Below, one piece after another: positions 35,239-44,029 of a stretch of 64,000 nucleotides of DNA; the stretch's first letter is position 1; the number at the start of each line of letters is the position of its first letter. Origin of the DNA: Glycomyces paridis (GTDB taxonomy: Bacteria; Actinomycetota; Actinomycetes; Mycobacteriales; Micromonosporaceae); assembly GCF_004912155.1 (NCBI RefSeq), contig NZ_STGX01000001.1, positions 210,661 to 274,660 on the forward strand, read 5' to 3'. Both the position numbers and the translations under genes were made by a program. A model generated the notes under the pieces. That model was not told the DNA's origin and ran no database searches. It worked only from the letters and a program-made list of their open reading frames with translations.

Positions 35239-35766
35239 CTAATGGTCTCCGTCGTCGCCGCGGCCCTCCGCCTGGGAGGCCCGCTCGCGGATCCCGCTCC
35301 ACCCGGTGGACAGCAGGCCGATGACGGCCAGTGCCAACCACACCGCGTCCAGCAGCAGGCGTTCCACCGCCGCACGGGTGTCGATGAAGACCTGTCCCTC
35401 CTCCGCCAGTTGCCCGACGTCGTCGAAACCGTACCGAGCCGCCGACATCGCCAGCAGCACTCCGATAACGAGGTAGAGGACGTAGACGAGACGGGTAAGG
35501 CGGCCTATCACCCGTCCGGGGCGGGTCGCGGGGGCCAGCAGCGCCGCGGCGGCCGGGAGGACGACCGGGACGAAGGAGAAGAGCGTGCCGCGCGCCTCGT
35601 CGGTGAAGCCGATCCCGGCGGCGCGGCTGAGCGTGTCGTCGCGCGGGTCTAGGCCGACGCCGAAGAGCCACTGGGACAGGGCGACCGCGATGTAGACCGC
35701 CGCGCAGGCGAGCAGGACGGCGGCGACGGCGGATCGGTGGCGCGTGGCGAGCTGCATGGGCGCCAT
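35239..35766 (-). CDS. Hypothetical four-helix membrane protein
   Basis: A 175-residue membrane protein with about four hydrophobic helices: VAAVLLACAAVYIAVALSQW, FSFVVPVVLPAAAALLAPA-like, LTRLVYVLYLVIGVLLAMS and LLLDAVWLALAVIGLLSTG. The C-terminal tail is charged. No family was recognised. Its ATG (35766-35764) overlaps the TAA stop of manC by one base (TAATG), so it is translationally coupled to manC. Role unknown. Confidence 0.8.
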   Translation of the reverse strand: MAPMQLATRHRSAVAAVLLACAAVYIAVALSQWLFGVGLDPRDDTLSRAAGIGFTDEARGTLFSFVPVVLPAAAALLAPATRPGRVIGRLTRLVYVLYLVIGVLLAMSAARYGFDDVGQLAEEGQVFIDTRAAVERLLLDAVWLALAVIGLLSTGWSGIRERASQAEGRGDDGDH

Positions 35767-36848
35767 TAGACCAGATCGGTCCTGTTCGCCTGCTTGAGTT
35801 CCTCGACGAGTGCCTTGACCTCCTGCGCGCGGTCCCTGGGGCACACCAGGAGCGCGTCGGGGGTGTCGACGATGATGAGGTCGTCCACGCCGTGGGCGGC
35901 CACGAGGCGCCCGGCGGCCGGGACGACCACGTTGCGCTTGGACTCGGTCAGCAGCGTCTCGCCGGTGCCGCGCACGACGACGTTGCCGGTCTTGTCGGCG
36001 GCCTTGAGGACCTGGCCGAGGGTGTCGTAGTCGCCCACGTCGTGCCAGTCGAAGTCGCCGGGGACGACGCCGACCTTGCCGGCGGCGGCGGCCGGCTCCA
36101 TGACCGCGTAGTCGATCGAGATCCGGTCGAGGGTCGGCCACAGCTGCGCGAACAGGGCCTCGCGGCCGGTGGAGTCCCACGCGGCAGCGAGGGTGCGGAC
36201 CGCGTCGTGGAGGGCGGGGCGGTGGCGGGCGAGCTGGTCGAGGAAGACGTCCACGCGCCACACGAACATGCCCGCGTTCCACAGGTAGTTCCCGGCCGAG
36301 ACGTACTCGACCGCCGAGACCTGGTCGGGCTTCTCGACGAAGGCCTCCAGCTGGTAGCCGGGGCCGACCGGCGCGCCCAGGCGCAGGTAGCCGAAGCCGG
36401 TGTCGGGGCCGGACGGGTTGATGCCGATCGTCATGAGCAGGCCGGTCGAGGCGAGCTCCATCGCCTTGCGGACGGTCTTGGCGAAGGCCTCGCCGTCGAG
36501 CACGAGGTGGTCGGCGGCGAAGGAGCCCATGATCGCGGACGGGTCGCGCTCGGCGATGACGGCGGCGGCGAGGCCGATCGCCGCGGCCGAGTCCCTGGGG
36601 GAGGGTTCGACCAGGATGTTGTCGCCGGGGACGTCGGGCAGCTGCCTGGCCACGTCCACGGCGTGCGCCGCGCCGGTCACCACGTACACGCGGTCGGGGT
36701 CGGACAGGAGCCGGACCCGTTCCACCGTCGATTGGAGCAGCGAGGAGTCCGTACCGGTCAAGGGCAGCAGGAACTTGGGTCGTTGCGCGCGAGACAGGGG
36801 CCAGAGCCGGGTTCCGGAACCGCCTGCGGGGACCACCGCGTGAAGCAT
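35766..36848 (-). CDS. manC: Mannose-1-phosphate guanylyltransferase
   Basis: A 360-residue nucleotidyltransferase making GDP-mannose from mannose-1-phosphate and GTP. The signature GGSGTRLWPLSR with PKFLLPL is at the N terminus, and FVEKPD lies near residue 170. It is the short form without the C-terminal isomerase domain, which is supplied separately by manA. ATG 36848 follows an AAGACTATTGGC stretch with a possible -10 box on the minus strand, so the mRNA may be leaderless. It completes the GDP-mannose pathway with manA and manB of the same region. Confidence 0.95.
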   Translation of the reverse strand: MLHAVVPAGGSGTRLWPLSRAQRPKFLLPLTGTDSSLLQSTVERVRLLSDPDRVYVVTGAAHAVDVARQLPDVPGDNILVEPSPRDSAAAIGLAAAVIAERDPSAIMGSFAADHLVLDGEAFAKTVRKAMELASTGLLMTIGINPSGPDTGFGYLRLGAPVGPGYQLEAFVEKPDQVSAVEYVSAGNYLWNAGMFVWRVDVFLDQLARHRPALHDAVRTLAAAWDSTGREALFAQLWPTLDRISIDYAVMEPAAAAGKVGVVPGDFDWHDVGDYDTLGQVLKAADKTGNVVVRGTGETLLTESKRNVVVPAAGRLVAAHGVDDLIIVDTPDALLVCPRDRAQEVKALVEELKQANRTDLV

Positions 36849-37165
36849 GCCAATAGTCTTGCACGCCGCTTCTACGTGCCCGTTCACACCTTCGTCGGGC
36901 GGTTCGCGCGTAAAGCGACGGTTGCCGACGCGTGAAGGTCGGGTCACGATCGGCCCGCGCGTCCCCGATCCGGGCCCGGCGGCGGCGGGACCGATACGGC
37001 AAATCACTGCTTTATGGACAGTTCGTGTCGATGCAGTGCCTGGTCCCGGCCCTGCTCTCGGTGACGGCGACCGCACCGGGGGCCGCACAGTTGGCGTCGG
37101 TCGCTTAGACTGACCGGGGTTCCGCCCGAACGAACCCGTCCCCGATCTTCCCTAGGAGTCCTCTC
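36849..37165. other. Intergenic region, divergent promoters
   Basis: A 317-nt gap between divergent genes. A TAGACT -10-like box (37106-37111) and the ribosome site CTAGGAG (about 37152-37158) serve the plus-strand gene at 37166. Nothing else was recognised; codon bias in all frames is poor. Confidence 0.4.
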
Positions 37166-37573
37166 GTGGCCTACCCGCCCCCGGCGCCCTACCCGCAGCC
37201 CATGCCCACGCCCCAGGGCAACGGCTTCGGCGTCACCGGTCTCGTCACCGGCATCATCGGCGCCGTCTTCGCGTTCATCCCGGTCGTCAACGTCTTCATC
37301 GCGGTGCCCCTGGGCATCATCGCGATCATCTTCGGCATCATCGGCCTCGTCAAGGCCGGCTCGCGCGGCGGCAAGGGCAAGGGGACCGGCGGCACCGGCC
37401 TCGTGCTCGGCCTCATCGCCGTGATCGGCACCTTCGCGATCAACGTCATGGTCTTCAACGCGGCCAGCGACTACGTCGACGAGGAGTGGCAGAAGGCCTG
37501 CGACGAAGCCGGTCTGACCGACGAGGAGTGCGGCGACTGGGACGACTGGGAGACCGACTTCGAGACGCCCTGA
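37166..37573 (+). CDS. Small membrane protein (DUF4190-like), copy 1
   Basis: A 135-residue protein: a proline-rich N terminus (MAYPPPAPYPQPMPTPQGNG), two or three hydrophobic helices with the motif VPLGIIAIIFGIIGLVKAGS and the loop SRGGKGKGTG, and an acidic C terminus. This resembles DUF4190 proteins, which have a proline-rich tail and two TM segments around a polar GxG loop. GTG 37166 has CTAGGAG upstream. A paralogue follows at 37762 with the same terminator. Function unknown. Confidence 0.85.
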   Translation: MAYPPPAPYPQPMPTPQGNGFGVTGLVTGIIGAVFAFIPVVNVFIAVPLGIIAIIFGIIGLVKAGSRGGKGKGTGGTGLVLGLIAVIGTFAINVMVFNAASDYVDEEWQKACDEAGLTDEECGDWDDWETDFETP

Positions 37574-37587
37574 CCTGAGTCTTCGAG

Positions 37588-37615
37588 GGGCCGCGGCGGA
37601 TGCCGCGGCCCTTTT
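37588..37615 (+). terminator. Intrinsic terminator, copy 1
   Basis: Perfect 10-bp stem GGGCCGCGGC (37588-37597) and GCCGCGGCCC (37602-37611), loop GGAT, then TTTT. The same sequence with the same flanks recurs at 38155-38182. Confidence 0.92.
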
Positions 37616-37761
37616 CGTTCCCCCGGAGGCGAAGTCGCCCCGAAGCCCGGCCCGCGCCGACTCGATCGGTAAACACCCCGGCGGGCGTTCGCACCTTGAC
37701 CCTAGAATCAGAGTCGTCTTGCCCGAATCGATCCGTTCAACGACTCCCAAGGAGCACTTCC

Positions 37762-38142
37762 GTGGCTTATCCTCCCGCCCCCGCGCCCATCCCCGAACCC
37801 CTTCCCGCCAAGCAGGGCAACGGCTTCGCCGTCGCCGCCCTCGTGCTCGGCCTCGTCGGCCTGATCGTCTTCTCGTGGATTCCGGGCATCAACCTCTTCA
37901 CGGGCCTGCCCCTCGGCGTGCTCGCGCTGATCTTCGGCATCATCGCCGTCGTCAAGTCCGGCTCTCGCGGCGGCAAGGGCAAGGGCGCCGGCATCGCCGG
38001 CATCATCCTCGGCGTGTTGACCCTCGCCGCCAGCGTCGTGATCTACGTGGTGCTCCTCCAGATCGCCAAGGACCTGTGCGACGACCCGTCCACCGCCGAG
38101 TACAACACCCAGAGCTGCATCGACATCAGGGAATCCCTGTAA
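37762..38142 (+). CDS. Small membrane protein (DUF4190-like), copy 2
   Basis: A 126-residue paralogue of the preceding gene: a proline-rich start, GNGFAVAALVLGLVGLIVF, LPLGVLALIFGIIAVVKSGS, the shared loop SRGGKGKGAG, and a third hydrophobic segment VVIYVVLLQIA. The C-terminal tail has two Cys. GTG 37762 has AAGGAG 7 nt upstream. A TAGAAT -10-like box lies at 37703-37708. The tandem arrangement with a duplicated terminator shows segmental duplication. Function unknown. Confidence 0.85.
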   Translation: MAYPPAPAPIPEPLPAKQGNGFAVAALVLGLVGLIVFSWIPGINLFTGLPLGVLALIFGIIAVVKSGSRGGKGKGAGIAGIILGVLTLAASVVIYVVLLQIAKDLCDDPSTAEYNTQSCIDIRESL

Positions 38143-38154
38143 GCGAACGGCGAA

Positions 38155-38182
38155 GGGCCGCGGCGGATGCCGCGGCCCTTTT
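38155..38182 (+). terminator. Intrinsic terminator, copy 2
   Basis: Stem 38155-38164 with 38169-38178, loop GGAT, then TTTT; identical to copy 1, including downstream CGTTC. It lies just before the convergent nucS stop. Confidence 0.92.
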
Positions 38183-38188
38183 CGTTCC

Positions 38189-38854
38189 TCAGAACAGTCG
38201 CGGCTGGGTCTGGTCGACGGCGCCGCGGAGGTCGTCGTAGTCGAGGACGACGCAGCGGATGCCGCGGTCCTCGGCCAGGACCCTCGCCTGCGGCTTGATG
38301 GCCTGGGCGGCGAAGACGCCGTCGACCGGCGCCAGCAGCGGGTCGCGGTTGAGCAGCTCCAGGTACCGCGTCAACTGCTCCACCCCGTCGATCTCCCCGC
38401 GCCGCTTGATTTCGACGGCCACGTTCCTGCCATCGGAGTCGCGGCACATCAGGTCCACCGGCCCGATCGCGGTCGGGTACTCGCGGCGGACGAGCGACCA
38501 CCCCTTCCCCAGCGGCGCCGTGTCCGCCGCGAGCAGCTCCTGAAGGTGCGCCTCCACGCCGTCCTTCTGAAGCCCCGGGTCGACCCCCAGCTCATGGCTG
38601 GAGTCGTGGAAGACCTCCTCGATCGTGATCTTCAACTGGTCCCCGGACTTCTTCGAGGTGACGGTCCACTCGGTGGCGCCTTCGACGACGGTGCACGGCG
38701 GCGTCATCCAGTTGAGCGGCTTGTACGACCCGCCGTCGGCGTGCACCAGCACACTGCCGTCGGCCTTCCAGATGATCAAACGGGTAGCCATGGGCAGATG
38801 AGCAGAAAGCCGGCCAGTGTAGTCAACCTGGCACCGAGCCACCAACAAACGCAT
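38189..38854 (-). CDS. nucS: NucS / EndoMS mismatch-specific endonuclease
   Basis: A 221-residue nuclease that replaces MutS-MutL mismatch repair in many actinobacteria. The N-terminal DNA-binding domain starts [16 protein letters not shown], with [13 protein letters not shown]. The RecB-like nuclease core contains GPVDLMCRD and VAVEIKRRG (catalytic Asp, Glu and Lys). The C-terminal QPRLF resembles the clamp-binding tail of NucS. ATG 38854 is chosen over GTG 38863; a TAGGGT box on the minus strand lies immediately upstream, so the mRNA is likely leaderless. Confidence 0.96.
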   Translation of the reverse strand: MRLLVARCQVDYTGRLSAHLPMATRLIIWKADGSVLVHADGGSYKPLNWMTPPCTVVEGATEWTVTSKKSGDQLKITIEEVFHDSSHELGVDPGLQKDGVEAHLQELLAADTAPLGKGWSLVRREYPTAIGPVDLMCRDSDGRNVAVEIKRRGEIDGVEQLTRYLELLNRDPLLAPVDGVFAAQAIKPQARVLAEDRGIRCVVLDYDDLRGAVDQTQPRLF

Positions 38855-38982
38855 GCCCAGCACCCTACCCGCGGGCCGTCGGACCCCACCCGAGGCGGCC
38901 CGCCGGGTGATCGCGCCCCGGGTCGGCGATTCGGTGCGGGCGGGGGTGGGGGCGGTTAGTCTCGGGGCGGATCGAGGGGGCG

Positions 38983-39312
38983 GTGGACGTGGATGACCTG
39001 AACGAACTCGCGGGGGACCATCTCAATCGGGCCCGTGCCGCTGCGCACGGGCGCAGTGCGGTGCTCGTGCTGCATGACGGGCCGTTGCGGCAGAGTCTCA
39101 TCGCGCTGGTGAGCGGGACGGCGCTGTCGGAGCACGAGGCGCCCGACGCGGGATCGCTGCTGGTGATGCGCGGGCGCGTGCGGCTCGAATCGGCGGGCGG
39201 TGAGGTGGAGGTCGGCGAGGGTGAGCTCGCCGCGATCCCTCGCGAACGGCACGGGCTGACCGCGCTGGCCGACTCGGTGGTCCTGCTGACGACGGTCACC
39301 AGCATCGACTGA
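38983..39312 (+). CDS. Cupin-domain protein
   Basis: A 109-residue single-cupin protein: [20 protein letters not shown] and [18 protein letters not shown] form the two cupin half-motifs. Metal ligands are reduced to one or two His and a Glu. GTG 38983 is given; GTG 38989 has a better-spaced GAGGGGG ribosome site and may be the real start. Similar small cupins are often annotated as LuxR-like or metal-binding sensors; function unknown. It lies 5 nt from the convergent GH2 gene stop. Confidence 0.75.
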   Translation: MDVDDLNELAGDHLNRARAAAHGRSAVLVLHDGPLRQSLIALVSGTALSEHEAPDAGSLLVMRGRVRLESAGGEVEVGEGELAAIPRERHGLTALADSVVLLTTVTSID

Positions 39313-39317
39313 CGTGG

Positions 39318-40997
39318 TCAGGAGCGGTCGCGGAAGAGGGCTCGGATGGTGCGGTAGGCCTGTTTGGGGCGGCGGTACTCGTCCAGGATGCCTTTGTCGT
39401 TGATGCTGCGGGGGCGTTTGAGGAGCATGTCCTTGTGGGCGGTGGTGCGGAAGTCGGCGAGGAGCCAGATGGCGAGGCCGGCGTAGCGGTCGGGGGCGGC
39501 GAGGAGGTGGCGGGCGGTGGCTTCGAGGAGGTCGGACTGGTACTGCTCGGTCCACATGCCGTTGTGGGGGTCGGTCCAGCCGGGGACGGCGCCGGCGCCG
39601 ATCTCGGAGATGATGAGGGGCTTGGCGCCGTGGCCGGTGCGTTCGAGGTGGTCGGCGATGCGGTCGAGCTCGCGGGGGACCTCGTCGAGGCCGCCGAAGT
39701 ACCAGCCGGGGTAGGTGTTGACGGAGACGACGTCGGCGAGGTCGAGGCAGACGTCGTCGTAGACGTTGAGGGTCGCGTAGGTGACGGGCCGGGACGGGTC
39801 GAGTTCCTTGAGGCGGCCCAGGAGCGACTCGTAGGCGGGCCGCGCGGCCGGGTCGTAACTGGGGCACTCGTTGAGGATGCCCCACAGCACGATCGAGGGG
39901 TGGTTCGCCGCCGCGGCGACCATCTCGTCGAGGTGGTCGCGCTGGGCCGCGAGGAAATCCGGGTCCTGGAGCAGCGCCACCGGGTACTGCCAGCCGATGG
40001 TCTCGCTCCAGACGCACACGCCGTACTCGTCGCACAGGTCGAGGAACATCGGGTCCTGCGGGTAGTGGCTGCCGCGCACGAAGTTGCATCCGAGGTCGCG
40101 GATCTGTTGGAGGTCGTTGAGCAGCAGCGGGAGCGGCTGCGTGTGGCCGAACTGCGGGTGCGACTCGTGCCGGTTGAAGCCCAGGAGCGTCAGGGGTTCG
40201 CCGTTGACGGTGACGCGCCCGTTCGCGGTTCCGATCTCGCGCAGGCCGAAGCGTTCGCGCATGTCGTCCTCGCCCAGGCGCACGGCGACCGTGTGCAGCG
40301 CGGGGTCGGCGGGGGACCAGGGCCGGGCGCCCGGGACGGTGAATGTCCGCTCGATCCGGCCTGAGGTGTCGAGTCGCAGGGTCTCGGCGGTGAGGACTCG
40401 GCCGTCGTACTCGATCTCCAGTGGGGCCGTGGCGGGCTCGTCGGAGCGGTAGTCGACGCGCACCGTGAACCGTCCTTCATGGACGTCGTCGGTGGTGACA
40501 CGCAGCCCTTCGATCCACGTCGATGGCAGCGAGTGCAGTTCGGCGCCCCTGGCGATGCCGCCGAAGTGGTACCAGTCGAAGTGCTCCATGTGCAGCGGCG
40601 AGCGCGGGCCGATCCGGTTGTCCACCAGGACGACGAGCACGGCGGTGCCGGCCTCGGCGTGCGGGACGTCGGCGTGGAAGGCGGTGAAGCCGCCCGCGTG
40701 CTCGCGGATCGGGGCGCCGTCCCAGTGGACGCGGCACCAGTGGTGGACGCCGTCGAAGGCGAGGCGCTGCCGGCCGGGGCGGGTGACGGGGACGCGGAGC
40801 CGGTAGGCGGCGAGGCCGCGCCGTCCGGCGTGGTCGGGGGTGGCGTCGAAGCAGCCGGGGACGGCCATGATCGCGTCGAAGTCGATGTCACCCAGGTCGA
40901 TCGAGTCGGGGTCGACGTCGCCGAGGAAGGCGAACTCCCACACGCCCGCCAGGTCCCGTACCGCTCGCCGCTCGTGGACCGTGAATCGCCGCGCCAT
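39318..40997 (-). CDS. Glycoside hydrolase family 2 (beta-glucuronidase / beta-galactosidase-like)
   Basis: A 559-residue intracellular glycosidase with the GH2 layout: N-terminal sugar-binding jelly roll, an immunoglobulin-like domain (about residues 165-265) and a TIM barrel. Acid/base Glu377 lies in WGILNECPS and nucleophile Glu465 in IISEIGAGA. NFVRGSHYPQDP is the usual barrel-entry motif. No signal peptide. ATG 40997 has GAGGAGG 6 nt upstream; ATG 41039 is a weaker alternative. Closest texture is beta-glucuronidase; the exact sugar is uncertain. Confidence 0.88.
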   Translation of the reverse strand: MARRFTVHERRAVRDLAGVWEFAFLGDVDPDSIDLGDIDFDAIMAVPGCFDATPDHAGRRGLAAYRLRVPVTRPGRQRLAFDGVHHWCRVHWDGAPIREHAGGFTAFHADVPHAEAGTAVLVVLVDNRIGPRSPLHMEHFDWYHFGGIARGAELHSLPSTWIEGLRVTTDDVHEGRFTVRVDYRSDEPATAPLEIEYDGRVLTAETLRLDTSGRIERTFTVPGARPWSPADPALHTVAVRLGEDDMRERFGLREIGTANGRVTVNGEPLTLLGFNRHESHPQFGHTQPLPLLLNDLQQIRDLGCNFVRGSHYPQDPMFLDLCDEYGVCVWSETIGWQYPVALLQDPDFLAAQRDHLDEMVAAAANHPSIVLWGILNECPSYDPAARPAYESLLGRLKELDPSRPVTYATLNVYDDVCLDLADVVSVNTYPGWYFGGLDEVPRELDRIADHLERTGHGAKPLIISEIGAGAVPGWTDPHNGMWTEQYQSDLLEATARHLLAAPDRYAGLAIWLLADFRTTAHKDMLLKRPRSINDKGILDEYRRPKQAYRTIRALFRDRS

Positions 40998-41342
40998 CGC
41001 CGCCTCCTCGTCGCTTCCCGGAAGGATAGCGTTTTCCATTGCCGGTCCGCCACTCCGAGGGACCCTCGGCCGTTCGCCGCCCGCTCGTCGGCCGTTCCCC
41101 GGCCGATCGGCTATAAATCGATACTCATGGATATTTAGTGGGCGCGGTCCGCTTGTGGAGGCGTTGCGGGGGCCGGATAATTCGAGCTGTTCCTGTTCAC
41201 CGCGGAACATCGCTCCACCGTCATCCCCTCATGACAATCCGGGCCCTCGCCCCTCCGTCGACGCCGAATGATGCGCCGTACCCTCCGGACCGCCGGCACC
41301 CTCAGCCCGCCGCGTCCGGACGACATCCCAAGGAGGGCAACC
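40998..41342. other. Intergenic region between GH2 gene and CE4 esterase gene
   Basis: A 345-nt gap between divergent genes. A TATAAAT stretch (41112-41118) in an AT-rich island (41108-41140) is a candidate promoter element for either side. The ribosome site AAGGAGGG (41331-41338) serves the esterase gene. No further gene is seen. Confidence 0.4.
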
Positions 41343-42455
41343 ATGCGAAGCCGCATGAGGACGCTCATCGCCACCCTGTCCGCGTTCGTCGTCGCCGTCG
41401 GCACCGCCGCCGTGGTGGTCGCCGCCGCGGCGCCCGCGCAGGCGCAGAACTGCAACGGCTACGTCGCCCTGACCTACGACGACGGGCCCAACCCGGGCAC
41501 CACCACCAGCCTGCTCAACGCCCTGACCTCCAACGGGCTGCGCGCGACCTTCTTCAACACCGGCCAGCGCGCCTCCCAGAACCCGTCGCTGGCGAGGGCG
41601 CAGGTCGACGCGGGCATGTGGGTCGCGAACCACTCGTGGTCGCACCCGCACATGACGCAGTTGTCCTCCGCGCAGATGGCCCAGGAGATCTCCAGCACCC
41701 AGCAGGCGATCCAGCAGGCCACCGGGGTCACCCCGAAGCTGTTCCGGCCCCCGTACGGCGAGACCAACGCGACGTTGAAGTCCGTCGAGGCCCAGTACGG
41801 GCTCACCGAGGTCATCTGGAGCGTCGACTCGCAGGACTGGAACGGCGCCAGCACCGCCCAGATCGTGGCCGCCGCCCGCAACCTCCAGAACGGCGGCGTG
41901 ATCCTCATGCACGACGCCTACCAGAACACCATCAACGCGGTGCCGCAGATCGCGGCCGACCTGCGTTCGCGGGGCCTGTGCGCGGGCATGATCTCCACGA
42001 GCACCGGCCGCGCCGTCGCCCCCGACTCCGGCAACCCCGGCGGCGGCGACCCGACGACCCCCGGCAACCCCGGAGGCACCGGCACCGACCTGCTGCGCAG
42101 CAACTCTGCGGGCAAGTGCATCGACGTCCCGAACGGCTCCACCGCCTCGGGCACGAGGGTCCAGCTCTACACCTGCTACGAGGGTGCGAACCAGCAGTTC
42201 ACCTACACCGGTTCGCAAGAGCTGCGGGTCCTCGGCGTCTGCCTGACTGCGCCGTCGGGCACCAACGGCGCGCAGGTGCAGCTCTCGGCGTGCAACAACT
42301 CGAACGGTCAGAAGTGGACGTTCGGCTCGGACGGGACGATCCGCAGTGTCGGCTACTCCAGCGTGTGCCTCGACGTGTACAGCTCCTCGAACGGCGCCCC
42401 GGTGCAGTTGTACTCCTGCCACAACAACACCAACCAGAAGTGGACCCGCGTCTGA
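41343..42455 (+). CDS. Secreted CE4 polysaccharide deacetylase (acetylxylan esterase-like) with ricin-type lectin domain
   Basis: A 370-residue exported enzyme. Signal peptide about residues 1-35, ending PAQAQ. The NodB domain has all CE4 motifs: TYDDGP, HSWSHP, RPPYGETNA, SVDSQDW and LMHD. It is strikingly like Streptomyces acetylxylan esterase AxeA around GMWVANHSWSHPHMTQL. A Gly/Pro/Thr linker follows (about residues 222-245), then a ricin B-type beta-trefoil (LRSNSAGKCIDVPNG, two QKW motifs). It probably deacetylates xylan outside the cell; chitin cannot be excluded. Confidence 0.92.
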   Translation: MRSRMRTLIATLSAFVVAVGTAAVVVAAAAPAQAQNCNGYVALTYDDGPNPGTTTSLLNALTSNGLRATFFNTGQRASQNPSLARAQVDAGMWVANHSWSHPHMTQLSSAQMAQEISSTQQAIQQATGVTPKLFRPPYGETNATLKSVEAQYGLTEVIWSVDSQDWNGASTAQIVAAARNLQNGGVILMHDAYQNTINAVPQIAADLRSRGLCAGMISTSTGRAVAPDSGNPGGGDPTTPGNPGGTGTDLLRSNSAGKCIDVPNGSTASGTRVQLYTCYEGANQQFTYTGSQELRVLGVCLTAPSGTNGAQVQLSACNNSNGQKWTFGSDGTIRSVGYSSVCLDVYSSSNGAPVQLYSCHNNTNQKWTRV

Positions 42456-42465
42456 CGCGACCGCT

Positions 42466-42489
42466 CCGGCCGGCCTCCGGGCCGGCCGG
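42466..42489. terminator. Hairpin between esterase and ArsR genes
   Basis: Perfect 9-bp stem CCGGCCGGC (42466-42474) and GCCGGCCGG (42481-42489), 6-nt loop, between convergent genes. Confidence 0.7.
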
Positions 42490-42490
42490 C

Positions 42491-43198
42491 TCAGGCCAGC
42501 GCGTCGGCGTCCTCGATACCGAGGTGCGCGCCGAGTGCGGTCACGCCGTCCGCGGTGAGCCGCACGGCCCTTCCCGTGCCGACGCGGCGGATCCAAGCCA
42601 GGTCGAGGAACGCGCGGCACACTTCGGCGCCCGCCCGGCCCGCCAGGTGCGGGCGCCGCTCGGTCCAGTCCAGGCACGCGCGCGCCGCCGGTCGCCGCGA
42701 GCGCGGCCATGAGTCCGGACCGGCGCCGAGCACCGTGTCCATCCACTCGGCGCCCTTGGTGCTCAAGGTGAAACCGCCCTCGATGTAGCCGCGCGCGAGC
42801 ATCGCGTCGGTGACGGCGACGCCGAGTCGCCCGGCGAGGTGGTCGTAGCAGGTGCGTCCGCGCGCCAGTGCCGCCGAGGCGGTGGCGGCCCGGAGCCCGG
42901 TCGCGGCCGGGGCGGGCGGCAGGTGTCCGGCGAGGTCCTCGATCAGGGCGGCGGCCCGCCGGTCGGCGAGGCGCACGTACCGGTGGCGCCCCTGCCGCTC
43001 CTGCGCGCAGAGTCCGGAGGCGACGAGTCGGTCGAGGTGGCCGCTGGCGGTGGAGGGCGCGACGGCGGCGCGGCGGGCGAGTTCGCCTGCGGTCCAGGCG
43101 CGGCCGTCGAGGAGGAGCAGGCAGAACGTCGCCCGGGTCGGGTCGGCCAGCAGCGCCGCCAGCCCGGCGAGGCGGGCGCCCTGCGCGCGGTCGGTCAT
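42491..43198 (-). CDS. ArsR-type winged-helix regulator
   Basis: A 235-residue regulator. The N-terminal helix-turn-helix reads LLDGRAWTAGELARRAAVAP then STASGHLDRLVASGLC, typical ArsR. The ~110-residue C-terminal extension has Cys/His residues (GRTCYDHLAGRLG) of the form found in longer ArsR proteins that bind small ligands. It is divergent from the P450-like and PEP-mutase-like genes; a CCGAAC-G-GTTCGG palindrome lies in the shared promoter. ATG 43198 was chosen because the DNA-binding domain starts immediately. It probably represses the divergent pair. Confidence 0.88.
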   Translation of the reverse strand: MTDRAQGARLAGLAALLADPTRATFCLLLLDGRAWTAGELARRAAVAPSTASGHLDRLVASGLCAQERQGRHRYVRLADRRAAALIEDLAGHLPPAPAATGLRAATASAALARGRTCYDHLAGRLGVAVTDAMLARGYIEGGFTLSTKGAEWMDTVLGAGPDSWPRSRRPAARACLDWTERRPHLAGRAGAEVCRAFLDLAWIRRVGTGRAVRLTADGVTALGAHLGIEDADALA

Positions 43199-43232
43199 GG
43201 CCCCATTGTTCCCCGCGACGCTTCGGCGGGTG

Positions 43233-43255
43233 CCGAACGGTTCGGGCCCTACGGT
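43233..43255 (+). promoter_or_regulatory. Palindromic operator and -10 box between arsR-like gene and the P450-like gene
   Basis: A perfect palindrome CCGAACGGTTCGG (43233-43245) lies directly upstream of TACGGT (43250-43255). That -10 box ends 6 nt before the ATG at 43262, so the message is likely leaderless and could be blocked by ArsR binding. Confidence 0.6.
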
Positions 43256-43261
43256 CCTTCC

Positions 43262-44029
43262 ATGGACTCGCTCGCTCTGCTCACCGATCCGGCGTTCGCG
43301 CCGCCCCCGGCCCCTGACGGGCCTCCCGGGTCGCTCGCCTGGCTGCGCCACGGCGTCGCCAGGTTCGCTTCCGGGCCCGCGCACCGGCGCCGCCGTGACC
43401 TCGCTTTGGAAGCGTTGGCGCCCTTGGACTCCAAGGATCTGCGGGTGCGGGCTCGCGAGGGTGCGGCGGCGGTGCTCGCGGCCGCGGTCGGCCCGGTCGA
43501 CGTCATGGACTGGATCGCCCGTGACGTCCCGGTCGGCGTGCTCGCCGCGGCGCTGGGCGCGCCCGGCGCCGATCCGGGACTGGTCCGGACCGTCGCCGCC
43601 GCCTACCCGGTCGGCGATTCGTCCCCGGCCGCCGACGCCGCGGTGGTCGCGCTCGTGGACGCGTTCGGCGGCGTCGCGGACGAGGCGTCCGCCGCCCGGA
43701 TCGGCCTGCTGGTGCAGACCTGCGAGGCCACGGCGGCGCTGATCGGGAACACGTTGCGCGCGAAGACCGCAGCGCGGGTCGCCGCGGTTCTGGGGACCGA
43801 TCCGCCCGTCCTGGCGACCTTCCGGCAGGGCCCGGACGGCGTGCGCGTGCGTGTCGACCTGGCCGCGCTGCCGTTCGGCGCCGGTGCCCACGCCTGCCCC
43901 GGCCGCGACCAGGCCCTGGCGCTCGCTACGGGAGTCTGCGAAGCCTTGCGGCACAAACATGTACTGCGGATCGAGGAGGAGCCGCACCCGACCTTGCGGA
44001 TGCCCTCGGTCCTGGAGGTGGCGCCGTGA
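43262..44029 (+). CDS. Very short cytochrome P450-like protein
   Basis: A 255-residue protein carrying the heme-thiolate loop FGAGAHACPGRDQAL (Cys212) and the following L-helix, as in P450s. Typical P450s have ~400 residues; here the N-terminal ~150 residues of a normal P450 are lacking, and no clear I-helix acid-Thr pair or ExxR motif could be found. The gene shows no break or frameshift, so the short form looks native. It is co-transcribed with the following gene (stop and start overlap as GTGA) and divergent from an ArsR-type regulator. Monooxygenase activity is uncertain. Confidence 0.7.
   Translation: MDSLALLTDPAFAPPPAPDGPPGSLAWLRHGVARFASGPAHRRRRDLALEALAPLDSKDLRVRAREGAAAVLAAAVGPVDVMDWIARDVPVGVLAAALGAPGADPGLVRTVAAAYPVGDSSPAADAAVVALVDAFGGVADEASAARIGLLVQTCEATAALIGNTLRAKTAARVAAVLGTDPPVLATFRQGPDGVRVRVDLAALPFGAGAHACPGRDQALALATGVCEALRHKHVLRIEEEPHPTLRMPSVLEVAP

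Noticed and set aside
35021..35242. 73-codon plus-strand ORF in the whiB2 upstream region
   Set aside because: Codon bias unlike the genome, no ribosome site, and no family resemblance.
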